NCBI GenBank assembly: GCA_036320915.1
Contig: JAXBDG010000011.1
Coordinates: forward strand, 1,076,501 to 1,140,500
Length of the DNA: 64,000 nucleotides
Direction of reading: 5' to 3'
DNA from: Linnemannia elongata
Taxonomy: Eukaryota > Mortierellomycota > Mortierellomycetes > Mortierellales > Mortierellaceae
Shown here: piece by piece, positions 24,833-34,962 of the stretch
How positions within the stretch are numbered: position 1 is the first letter of the stretch
Layout: each line of letters begins with the position of its first letter
Translations under genes and position numbers: made by a program
The notes under the pieces: generated by a model
Told to the model about the DNA's origin: nothing
Database searches by the model: none
What the model saw: only the letters and a program-made list of their open reading frames with translations

Positions 24833-26701
24833 ATATTCCTAGCTTCTTTTTTTTTTTCGTCCCAAATAAAAACGACGCGAGTTTGTCCACGTTTTTGGAC
24901 AAAAGTTGGGCTGAGCGAGACTTTTCCCCCTCATTGTAGTCGTCTGGATAAACCGTCATCATCTAAGACCTTGCGCGTTGCCTTGGGCCAGAATTACAAG
25001 AAAGAAAACACGGGACAATCGAATTCATTAAATTCATATATTGACGATCGCGCTACAGCCAACCAGAAGGTATGTCGCATAGGGAACGCGTATGTCTTCA
25101 CATCTACGTATGCGAGCACCAAGGATGTTAGTAGATACATACCAGCCTAGGGGCATCATCGTCCTGTCTCCCATAAGATAGGAGTCTACTTCCACCATGG
25201 CCACCTTTTTAATCCAATTCTTCGTGCATGTGCCTGGAATCAATAAAGGATTTTAGGATTTTATTTTGTTTTTTAATGTTTCTTGCTCATAAATAATTGA
25301 AGGCACGCACATGCATGAATGAAGGAGAAAGAAGAACGACGAACAGAAGAAAGGACCGGAGACCTAAAAACGGGGGAGGAGACGGAAAGTCGGAAAGCAT
25401 ATGTATCTACGGTACGTTGACACTTCCAGATTAGAGTACTGTACATGGATACTATCTTCCCTTTACGTTTTTTCTTTTCTCCGCTTGTGCTGGAATTGAT
25501 GATCGTTTGCGAAAAGTATAAAGTCTTCTTGTGAAGAATATATTACATATTGCTATGCTTAAGAGATACGTATCCTAGAGTGGAGTAAGTATGGTCCTGA
25601 AGACAAGTTCAACGCAAGGAACGCATTGCAGCAGGTGAGAGGAATGTGTGTTAAAGACATGAATTTCTACCTCTGGAGGTAGAAGCGCCGCTTTATTTTA
25701 CGCCCTTCTGCATGCTTGGTATGCATGCATGGCTGTTTTAAAAATGATGGTGATGACCATCACCACAAGCAAATGTGAAGACGGAAGCCCCAACTTGTGG
25801 AGCGCGTGAGAGCTAAAGTGTGTGAGTGAGGTTGTTTGTTTTTATGTGAGTGTGTGTTTGTGTGAAAGGAGTAATCGTACGATATTTGTTATCGGCGTGG
25901 GAGTACAGCTTGCTCCCACCCTACTGCTTCTGTAAACACTCACAATAACAAGAAGGAAAGAAGGAAGGGGAGGTGATAAACATGGTCTGAGCCCATCTAT
26001 GCTCTGTTTTGTCACATCCACTCCTGCCCACAACAAAAAAAACAAAAGAGGCACATGCTTCTGCCCTCAATTCCAAGGATACTTGTCGCCAGGTACATCG
26101 ATTCTCCACTTGCAACAGTGAACGGTGAACGGTGCAAGAAGGGAAGGGCTCTTCCTTCTAACCCCTTGCTCCTTTTTTCTTGACATGAACCAAAAGAAAG
26201 AAAAAGAAAGAGGAAGGACGGTCGATGCTTTTCTTCGATCATTTTAAGATTTCATTTCGATCTCCCTTTTTCCCCTTCTTCGTCCCTTTATCCTTCTATC
26301 CTCTCCTACTTTCTCTTCCCTTCCTCTCTTCTCTCCACCTCTTTCTCGGTCCTCCCCTCCACTTCCTCCCCTCCCTTCCTTCTTCTCTCCTCTCCGCCTC
26401 AACCCTCTCATCCTCGGACCATTGCTTCCCTCTCTCTCTCATTTCGCTCTTCCCTACCATTTTATGCCCTACTGAACAACGACCCTTGCCCTCTCCTTCC
26501 TCAGTCCACTCCATTCCGCCACCTCCTCTTTGGCCGCAATTCCTCTTCACTCGCATACTTACCTAGCTCTCACACTCCCTACCTCTTCAACGCCCAAAAG
26601 TTCCTCTCTACTGACTATTTGATCCTACAACCCCTGCATCCCTCTCCTTATCCAACAAACAGCGCACACACCTTCCCTTCCACTCCTTCTCCAACTCGAT
26701 C
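24833..26701. other. 1.9-kb intergenic region, no firm gene
   Basis: Lies between two plus-strand genes and so holds the 3' region of the HSPA12-like gene (AATAAA near 24865) and the promoter of the Tag1-like gene. It contains short inverted repeats (near 25670 and 25748-25766), GT-rich DNA at 25815-25865 and a strong CT-rich stretch at 26225-26600 just upstream of the next start. A minus-strand open frame at 25034-25243 is listed separately. Confidence 0.55.
25034..25243 (-). other. Short unassigned open frame, coding status unclear
   Basis: A 69-codon open frame with normal-looking composition, unlike the low-complexity frames around it. Inside it is a 39-bp stretch with a perfect-looking fungal intron signature (GTATGT donor, TACTAAC branch, GTAG acceptor). 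The frame is open through it, whereas removing it creates an immediate stop. An acceptor-like TTCCAG lies just upstream. It could be the last exon of a small minus-strand gene or chance. I do not recognise the product. Confidence 0.2.
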
Positions 26702-29700
26702 ATGGGGCGCTCAAAGAAACACAATCTTGATTCGTCAGAAATGCCGTATCGCGAGGACGAGACAGAGTATCAAGACCAAACGCCAAATAATTCAGGTCCG
26801 ACTCGCTCTGGGCACAAAACTCCTTCCCCCTCCACATCCTCATCCAAAAACTCTTGGAATCTCAGTAACAATAACAGCAACAACAAAAAACTGCTCGCAT
26901 CGCACGCACGGAGATCTACACCCATCTCGGAAAAGAAGGGTTCCACTGGCAGCGAGGACACGGACAGCAACGACCATGATTCCTTCCAGGGCTACGAGTA
27001 TGAGAGCTCGATCCGACCCCACCAACGGCCCTTTTACCGTCGTCGCAGGTTCTGGGTGTTTTGTTTGATTTCGACAGTGATATTCTTGGCCATCTTTATA
27101 CCCCTTCTGTTGCTTGTCATCCTTCCCAAGGTTGCCCAGGCAATGATCAACGGCAGCACTATGAACATCATCCAGATGAACATGACCAATCCACAAGAGA
27201 CGTCCGTCCAGGTCTCAGTTCAGGCTGCTATTGAGGGTATTCCATCGTTGTTTGCAGCAACGGTCGAGTTTTTGGAGCCTGCTCAAGTGTTTTGGGTTAG
27301 AGAAGGTAGTGGCGGTCAGACTCCCAAGGTGGGACAAATGTCGTTAGGCGTTATCGAGAAGAAGGCATTTGCGAAAGCAGAATTCACTCAGGCGACAACC
27401 TTTCAGATTGCAGATCCGGTGCTGTTTGGCGAGTTTGCCAAAGTCATGGTGAGTCTTTGTTCTTCTTTATATATGTCGAAAAAACAGCATGGCATTGCCA
27501 GCTTGAAGTTCAAAGCGAAGGGGGAGTTTAAAGAGAATACATCATTTTGTGCGAATGAGGTGACTGTGGAGTGCGAACGAATAAGAGAGTTTCCGCAATG
27601 CTCACAACAGCATAACATTTCTGCCTTCTATGTGTCGTATGGTTGACACTGAAAGCAATGCTCTCTTGTATCGCTCCTCCTCAATGACCACCTAACTTTC
27701 CTCTAACATCAACAACGATCGCTCCTGACAAAATTCGGCTTGTCTTTCGGGTCTATGTTCTTTTGTGCATGTAGATGGCAGCGGACAGTTTCGTCTGGAA
27801 AATGAAAGCGACAATCAACGTGAAGGTCATTGGCAGGACCATTGAGGGCCTCACCATGGACAAGTCCCTGACCCTTAGCGGTAAAGTTCATACCTTTTTT
27901 TATCATACTCAACATAGTTCTTCAATGGTGCTCATATGAAGAAAAACATGTTCTCTTCACTAACACGAGGAAACCATATATATGTTTATACCTGTCCCCG
28001 AAAACTAGGATTGAGCAATTTCGCAAACCTAAAGATCCTTGCATTCGACATCCCATCCGATGCCCCCAACGGAGCAGGAGCCCTAGCCTCGATCCAGGTC
28101 TCGATCCCCAACTCTTCACCCATCGGTATCTCACTCGGGACCATGGAGCTCGACATGAAACTCAAGACCGCGTACCTTGGCAGGATCACCGCCAGAAATG
28201 TCAAACTCGTTGGAGGTCAGGAGACCATTTTGCATTTGGAGGGTACTATTCTTCGACAGACTGATCCTATAGCTCTTCAAGAACTCTCGTCGATGATCTC
28301 CAACTACCTCGCCAACATCCCTACCACAGCCTATGGTCAGGGTGTCTCTGTCCTCCCTGATGGTGTCCACCCTGTCTCTTGGATCACGACAGCTATTACT
28401 TCGACTAAGATGGCTATTCCTTTGCTACCACCCAAACCGCTGAACTTAATCAAGCAGATCAGCATTGCAGGACTGAACTTGAAAATGACACCTGACCAGC
28501 CCTGGGCTCCCATCGTCGCCTCACCCGGTATCGGCGCTGCCTTCCAACTCCCCTTCAACATGACTCTCAACATTACCAGCATCTACGAACCACTCTTGAC
28601 TCTCGGATACAAGAGCACGCCCATCGCCGACATCACAACAGCGGTCTGGAACCAAACCTCGTCTGACATGGCTCACAACAACATCTCCTTCACGCTACCA
28701 ACCTCTTCGATGCCCATCCAACCTCAGGCTCGCGGAGCTTTTGCCGATTTCTTGATTGCTGTGACTCAGCAGGACTCGGCCACGTTTGATATCCTGGGAC
28801 ATGCCAAGAGCTCAGCTGCAACCTCCTTGGGTAACGTCAACATCACAGTCCCCTTCAACACCAGTCTTGCGTTGCAAGGTATCAACTTTAGCAAAATGAA
28901 GCCAGAACTCAACGGGATCGTGGTCGCAGGATCGACGGTGGACTATGTCATCCTGAACGCGACTGTCAACATCCCCAACCCCTCCATCTTTACTGTCGAA
29001 GCAGGGCCAGCTACCCTGCACATCATTGCGTCTGTCCAGAACATGACCGCCTATATCGGAGACGTCCTAATCCCCAACCTCCGCCTCGCCCCTGGTTCGA
29101 ATCCTCTCCAGGCTCAGGTCCACTTCATGCCCAAGGATCCCGCCTTCCGCGATGCCTTCTTTACACAGTACATCAAGGGTGCCAACTTTGCAGCATCGAT
29201 CTACGGAGACGCCAACTCGAGTCCCATTGTCTCGCTAGCACCCATCATGGAGAACCTCAAGATGTCGAGTGTTGTCCCTGGAATGAACCCCGCACCCAAG
29301 CTGATTATCGGAGGAAGCGGAAACACCTCTGTAGGTCAGTTCCTTAGCACCAACGAGGTTATGCTCCAGGTCCAGATCTTGAATCCTCTCCCCGTCACCC
29401 TCTGGATCCACAACCTTGCCGCAGATGTATTCTGGCAAACCTACCCATTCGGAAGCATTAATGTCGTACAGACTTTCCCCATCAAACCCAACGGCATCGA
29501 CACATCCCCCTTGGTCAAGGTGCAAATCCCGTCATCTTACGATTTCTGGATGTTCATGATCACTCGGTTCATCCCCGCCAACTTGGGTGTTCTCACGGGC
29601 GCTATGGTCTATGTTGACTTGACCGCCAAGATTATCGCGACTGTGGACGGAAACAAGGGTATCGGATACGAGGCAGGGATCACCTATGCCCAAGACAAGG

Positions 29701-29996
29701 TCGGCGTCTTTTTGAAGATTGGGTTTAGTCTTACCGGAATGGGCCTTGGATTCAAGAAGAGGGATGATGATGCCGGCTTTGAAGCTGAGGCTGTTGAAGC
29801 AGCTTCATCATCAAGGTCCCTGTTTGGTAGTATCTCTGCTCGGGATTTGGTACTTATGGAGGAACATCTTGCAGTAGAACCGGCCCGGGAAGATTCCATT
29901 GCGTACTTGAAGTGGTTAAAGAGAGCTGTTGAACTGTCCTATCCGGAGGAAGCTGCTCAGGATGTCCATGGTTTGGGAGCATGGGCTCGTACATAA
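26702..29996 (+). CDS. Tag1-like (DUF3712) vacuolar-type membrane protein
   Basis: Three exons by hand: 26702-27448, 27775-27880, 28009-29996; 946 residues. The N-terminal 110 residues are polar with Ser/Asn runs and end in a basic RRRR stop-transfer cluster. One transmembrane helix spans residues 117-142 (FWVFCLISTVIFLAIFIPLL). The remaining 800 residues form a lumenal region of repeated beta-rich modules with many N-glycosylation sequons. Segments such as KAFAKAEFTQATTFQI and repeated NVxITVPFNTS-type strands match the DUF3712 family, whose yeast member Tag1 sits in the vacuolar membrane and helps end autophagy. Topology (type II) and location follow from family knowledge. Exon 2 opens with ATG by chance; phase 0 joins support the model. 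An alternative name is a pre-rRNA-processing-like annotation, which I consider a misnomer. Confidence 0.82.
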
Positions 29997-30180
29997 TGCT
30001 ACATAATCTAGTCTTTTTTTTTTCACGCATCTGTCAAAATAATTCATCATTGTGTTCTTTACCCCATTGAGCCTATTTTTACTTCTTTTACTTTTTCACC
30101 CAATGCCTCTGTCGCCATTCGCTATTCGCCCTTTGCCCTTTGCCCGCCTTGCCCTCTTATCAGATCCAAACAGAGAGAGG

Positions 30181-30213
<33 letters not shown>
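30181..30213. repeat. Poly-A tract (33 bp)
   Basis: Uninterrupted A run in the 3' intergenic region downstream of the Tag1-like gene. It is genomic; no target-site duplication or element body that would mark a retrotransposed copy is visible next to it. Confidence 0.95.
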
Positions 30214-30216
<3 letters not shown>

Positions 30217-30310
30217 TCAAAGCGCTTCCTTCCAGACACACGCAGCAAAAGATCAGATAAACAAATGAACCATTGACCCTCTTCGGGAAATCGGAAGGGT
30301 GTATCGCAGT

Positions 30311-30339
30311 ATTTGTTTGTTTGTTTGTTTGTTTGTTTA
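30311..30339. repeat. (GTTT)n microsatellite
   Basis: About seven tandem tetranucleotide units, TTTG/GTTT, in non-coding DNA between convergent genes. Confidence 0.9.
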
Positions 30340-30578
30340 CTTTTGCATCTTTTCTTGTTTGTATGACATGAAGTTGTTCTTGGTGTTACTTTTTGTTCGG
30401 TTCAACATGGCAAAAAAATCGCATCCATTCGTTTTATTCATGTCATGTATGTTGTTTGCGCTATGGTACAGAGATTGGTATAGATTGGTGCTTGTGTGAT
30501 ATGCTGCATGTGAAGATGAAGGAAAAAAAACAAAACAAAAAAAAAACGAATGCTAAACGAGAGAAAACGATTGACGAG

Positions 30579-33500
30579 TTACCACTCGCAAACGCTACCA
30601 CCAAGACAGCGACCAGAACAAACGCTTGTGTCTCGCTTGCTGACCTCGGTAGTAGGCGCAATCGATCCCGTAGAATCAACAGTGTGTAGGATGGGTGGTG
30701 GTGATGGTGAACGCCGCTCACGTGCAATCACTGGCCAATACGTCTGACCTCCCTTACAGACCTTCATTCCCTGCATCATCGCATCGAGTCGGGACATGGA
30801 CGAGCCCAGAGGTGTTGTCGGTGAAGAGAAAGACGTGTCCAGTAGATTTGGGGGTAGCTCATCGTCTCGGCTGTCACTTCCTGCACAGTGGACAGTCACC
30901 ACAGGTGGGAGATGGCCCGTCGTCGCCCCTGGAGATGTCACAACAGCAGTAGGTCCAGAGGCCTCTTCGGCCTCGAGTTGTGCACTGGCTGTCTTCCAAC
31001 AGGCTACTGAGCAGAACCGGACACGTCTGGCGACAGCAGGGTGGCCGAGATAGGACTTGACACGGACAGAGCTGACCCATTCCTTAACATAAGGTCTTCG
31101 ACACCACGCGCACGGTCTTGCTCCTGGCTGCAAGTAGTCGATGATTGGCTCAGGGATGTACTCGAGTGGCAGGGGCTTGCCACCGTGAAGAACCGCTCTC
31201 GCAGCCAGTTCCTTTAAAGTGGGGAAGAAGCTGGGCGCGGAAGACGCCACAGGCTGTCCACCTTGGAGAGGAGTGTCGCTGTGGTACTGCGGCATTGTCA
31301 CGGCATAATCTTGGGACTGAGTCGATTCCTCCGCTGCGTCGGGCGAGAGAGGGGTTCCGGGCGTCACAGCGGGGGCGGCGGACAGCGGTGGTTGACTTGA
31401 GGCTGAAGATGGCGACACTGAGACTGTGCTGTCAAAGATGGATGGCTCCACTGTCAAGGAACTTGAATAGATCGCTGTCGTGACTGTGGTATTGGTACTT
31501 GTGGCCAAGGAAGAAGGGATGTAGTCAAAGAACGAGTCAATGTCCGAAACGACGGCTTCGACATTGACCCTTGGAGTTGATGTGCCAGTGCCAGAACCGT
31601 ATGGGTCCATCCACGAGCCACCATGGGAGCCGCCATAGTCGCTGCCAGTGGCACCTGCCTCATTCAAGCTGCTGATAGACTCTGCGCGCGACGGTGGCCT
31701 CGATGACAGGGCATGGCGGGTATAATACAAATGGTAATCCAACCTCTCATCTTGGTCCATCTCGTAGCCATGCTCGGCGCCGGTGGCAGTTGTGGGGGTC
31801 AGTCGAGGCGACTCTCTTACTCCGCCGGGATGGGCCAGCGTGGGAGTATGGGAGGAGGAAGAGGAAGCAGCAGAGTTGAGGATCGCTCGCCTTGAAAGAC
31901 TCTTGAGGACGGCCGAGTAGCGCTCTTCATCCGACGGATAATTGATTCCCAGCCCACCAATTTCGCTCACAGGGTTTCTGCTAGCGTCACAGTATCCTCT
32001 AGTGAAGGGATTGCCCGTCAGCAAGAGAGTTGTCTTTGTCAGAAAGTCGGCCACATCCCCAGGGATGACGCAGAGCAAGTTCTCACTCAGGTCAAGGGTG
32101 TCGAGCTGTTTGAGGTCGGCAATCTCGGTCGGCAGGCTGGTAAGCTGATTGCGGCCCAGGTTCAAGCTTCGCAGCTCACGGCAGAGACCAATCGACTTGG
32201 GGATGGCCTCCAACTTGTTGTCAGAGGCGACCAACTGGCGCAAATGCGAGTGAGGGTGGCCGACATCGACGGGGAGGAACCGGAGCTGATTGTGGCTCAG
32301 GTCTAGTTCACGCAGGGCCGTCATGAACCGGATACAACCGGCAGGAAAGGTCGTCAGGAGATTGCCACCGTAGACAGAGCCCATCGACAAAGACTCGAGT
32401 TTGTTGAGATGTGCGAGAGAGTCGGGTAGTGACGTGATTTGGTTGGCACAGAGTTTGAGCGTCTTGAGTTGTGTGAGATGGGAGCAGATCTTGTCAGGAA
32501 CAGGACCTTGGATCCGGTTCTGGGACATGATCAGGACTTGCAGTTCCGTCAACTGGCAGAGCTCAAGAGGGATTTCTGTGAAGAGGTTATGCGACAGGTT
32601 CAGGTAGTTGAGATGAGGGACAAGCGAGGTCATCTGGTCCGGGAGCGACTCGAGACGATTTCGTGACAGGTCCAATTCAGTCAAATGGAGGAGGGGTGAC
32701 TGAAGGATCGACATGGTCTGTGGATCGAGCGTCGGCTGCAAGTTCTGGAGGTAGCTGTCGAGCTGTGCACAGTCGAGTCTTCTCCGACGGAGAATTAAAG
32801 ATGTCACTGGGGCGTGAGACTCGCGTTCTTGTTCTTGAATAAACGTGGACGTCGAAGTCGGTGGCACGACGTTGATGTCGATGTGACCCTTGTCAGCTCG
32901 TCTAGGGGTCCTTCTCTTGTTGACATGACGACCTAAGGGTGCCAAAATAGGATTGTCGATACATGATTCGATATCCATCACGTCGTCTTTGTTCTCGGGG
33001 CTGCTTGCAGAGCTTGATGTGTAGAGGTGAGAGTGAGAATGAGAGTGGGATTGAGAAGAAGAGTTGTCGAAGCTGCCAGATTTGGTTTTGGCCATCAAAG
33101 AGGAAGAAAAGGACGAAGAAGCAGACGTGCGCCGTGATGTGGACGCGGCTTGCGGAAGAAGATGAGATGTTGAGGCAGAAGACGATCCTGCCGGTGGTAT
33201 TGAGTATGCGGAAGACACGGGAGGACGCGGTGGTAAGGCGCTAGCATAGATATTGCTGCTGCCGCCGCCGCTGCTATTGCTGTTGCTCCTGTGATGACCA
33301 TGAGCTTGTGATAGTGGTGGTGGAGATGCAGACATGGCTCGAGATTGGAGACCTTTGGGACTAGGTGCAAACACTTTGGCATTGCGGTCGGATGTTCCGA
33401 TATCTGTCCATCCTTCGGAGGCGGCAGGCACATACATGGCTGTTGAGCGTTCCAACGGCGAGATCTTTGGCGTTGGATCTCTGGAGGGGAGGACAACGGT

Positions 33501-34142
33501 TGCCATGGATGGTGAATAGGATATCGGAAGATGATCTGATTGAGCAGAAGGCGGGAAGGGAGATGACGATGAAGATCTAGATGAAATAGGGAGAGCAGTA
33601 GAAGTAGTCGGAGAAGAAGACGAATAAGAAGAGTTGGTGGAGGTGGGATGCCTGGTATAGGGGCTACTGTTGGGTTTAATAGGAGCTGAAGGGTACTCCT
33701 GGATGCTCATGATGCCACCGACCGGGATGCTCAAAGACGACGACGGGGTGAGCTCAGCCGCGGGAGGAGCATGAAGGCGCGAGGATAGAAACGAGGATCT
33801 GATAACGGGTTGAGTCGGAGGAGTGGTAGTACAGGATGAATGTGAGATGGTGGTGGGGGAAGGGGCGGGGTAAGAGAAGGGAGAGGGCAAAGTCGCGGTT
33901 GGTGTGGGAATAAGACGAAGAAACGGAAGAAGAACCAGACAGAAGAGAAGGGGGGAAGTGGGAAAGGGACGAAGGCGTCTGAGTGGGTGAGTGAGTGGGT
34001 GGGTGAGTGTGAGTAAAATGGAGGCCAACGTGTCACCGGGACGTAAGGGAGAAGAGTAAAAAAAAAAAATGAGGGGAACCACAGCGGAAACAACCACGGT
34101 GGATAATAGGTTGGAGGGTTGTAAGAGAGAGGGAAGGGACAT
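30579..34142 (-). CDS. Leucine-rich-repeat protein with C-terminal Cys motif
   Basis: One long exon, up to 1187 residues. Residues about 457-714 form short LRRs of the SHOC2/Ras-suppressor type (ELDLSRNRLESLP, YLNLSHNLFTEIP, SLNLGRNQLTSLP, TLDLSENLLCVIP). The N-terminal third and the 720-1000 region are Ser/Thr/Pro-rich and likely disordered. Near the C-terminus, CAWC at 1011-1014 and CSVAC about 30 residues later form a probable four-Cys metal site. Such proteins are usually signalling scaffolds; no partner is evident. The start is uncertain: residues 1-144 are pyrimidine-rich DNA read as Pro/Ser/Leu-rich protein, and the Met at 33710 (MSIQEYPS) may be the true start. Head-to-head with NAA25. 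Confidence 0.75.
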   Translation of the reverse strand: MSLPSLLQPSNLLSTVVVSAVVPLIFFFYSSPLRPGDTLASILLTLTHPLTHPLRRLRPFPTSPLLFCLVLLPFLRLIPTPTATLPSPFSYPAPSPTTISHSSCTTTPPTQPVIRSSFLSSRLHAPPAAELTPSSSLSIPVGGIMSIQEYPSAPIKPNSSPYTRHPTSTNSSYSSSSPTTSTALPISSRSSSSSPFPPSAQSDHLPISYSPSMATVVLPSRDPTPKISPLERSTAMYVPAASEGWTDIGTSDRNAKVFAPSPKGLQSRAMSASPPPLSQAHGHHRSNSNSSGGGSSNIYASALPPRPPVSSAYSIPPAGSSSASTSHLLPQAASTSRRTSASSSFSSSLMAKTKSGSFDNSSSQSHSHSHSHLYTSSSASSPENKDDVMDIESCIDNPILAPLGRHVNKRRTPRRADKGHIDINVVPPTSTSTFIQEQERESHAPVTSLILRRRRLDCAQLDSYLQNLQPTLDPQTMSILQSPLLHLTELDLSRNRLESLPDQMTSLVPHLNYLNLSHNLFTEIPLELCQLTELQVLIMSQNRIQGPVPDKICSHLTQLKTLKLCANQITSLPDSLAHLNKLESLSMGSVYGGNLLTTFPAGCIRFMTALRELDLSHNQLRFLPVDVGHPHSHLRQLVASDNKLEAIPKSIGLCRELRSLNLGRNQLTSLPTEIADLKQLDTLDLSENLLCVIPGDVADFLTKTTLLLTGNPFTRGYCDASRNPVSEIGGLGINYPSDEERYSAVLKSLSRRAILNSAASSSSSHTPTLAHPGGVRESPRLTPTTATGAEHGYEMDQDERLDYHLYYTRHALSSRPPSRAESISSLNEAGATGSDYGGSHGGSWMDPYGSGTGTSTPRVNVEAVVSDIDSFFDYIPSSLATSTNTTVTTAIYSSSLTVEPSIFDSTVSVSPSSASSQPPLSAAPAVTPGTPLSPDAAEESTQSQDYAVTMPQYHSDTPLQGGQPVASSAPSFFPTLKELAARAVLHGGKPLPLEYIPEPIIDYLQPGARPCAWCRRPYVKEWVSSVRVKSYLGHPAVARRVRFCSVACWKTASAQLEAEEASGPTAVVTSPGATTGHLPPVVTVHCAGSDSRDDELPPNLLDTSFSSPTTPLGSSMSRLDAMMQGMKVCKGGQTYWPVIARERRSPSPPPILHTVDSTGSIAPTTEVSKRDTSVCSGRCLGGSVCEW

Positions 34143-34962
34143 GGTTAGTTATTTATATTAACATATGCTGCCATGGTATGGCATGGTATGCTTCCTCCTT
34201 GCTTGAATAAAACACGCATGCAAAAGGGGGGGCTGGGTGAGTTGATGGACGTTCATTGCACTCACAGGGAAGAGAGAAAGCGATCTGGTCGAAAAGGGAG
34301 AGAGGGTGAGAGAGAGGGAGAGAGCGGATGTGTTTACTGTCGAGTTGTTAATTTAGAGAAGCAAAGAGAGTTGAATATGTTGTTGGATTGATGAGGTGGA
34401 GAGTAGGAGTAAGATTAAGAGTGGAGAGTGAAGAGTGGAGTAAGGATGATGGATGATGATGTGTAAGAAAAAAGAGGAATAAGAAAAAAAAAAAAAAAAG
34501 TAGATTCAGAATCAGCCTTTCCACCGATCCAAAAGAGTGTTTGTGTGTGGGCTGGTCTTCAATCTCAAGGTGGGTCTGGACAAAGACAGAAGGGCGAACC
34601 GTCCAGTGTTAATAAGACTTACATATCCAGCACACGATAAAAATCAAAAAAATCTGATAAACCTGTTGCTCATCAGATAAAAAGTCTTTTAGTCATGCCC
34701 TTTCCATTTCGAAACAATCAGTGAAGGTCGTGTTGCCCGGGTTCTTCCATTTACAAAGAGATACAGATCACATGATCAATTGACACACCCCTGGAAAAAA
34801 AAAACATATGAGTGTGCGCGTTTTGTGCGTGAATGTGGCTCACGAAAAAGGATCAGCTCCTTGCTTTCATTCAGTCAGTCGTTCAGGAACAGGAGGACAC
34901 TCGCCTTCGCACATTCAACTCAAACCGCATCACACTTCGACCCTCCCCCTAGTCGACGAACA
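34143..34962. other. Divergent intergenic region (820 bp)
   Basis: Holds the promoters of the LRR gene (minus) and NAA25 (plus). It has purine-rich runs at 34270-34330, an A run at 34484-34499, and A+T-rich DNA with GATAA-type motifs at 34620-34690. No gene seen. Confidence 0.6.

Larger units (their letters stand above)
29997..30578. other. Convergent 3' intergenic region with homopolymer and GTTT repeats
   Basis: 582 bp between two stop codons. It contains a 33-bp A run (30181-30213) and a (GTTT)n microsatellite (30311-30339). No coding frame is credible. Confidence 0.7.

Noticed and set aside
30181..30213. Poly-A tract as the end of a retrotransposed gene or LINE/SINE
   Set aside because: No element body, no reverse-transcriptase frame and no flanking direct repeat visible; similar homopolymers occur throughout the window.
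33711..34142. N-terminal 144 residues of the LRR protein as a signal or membrane segment
   Set aside because: The DNA is C+T-rich like nearby leaders and the translated Pro/Ser/Leu stretch is probably untranslated sequence; the Met at 33710 is an equally good start.
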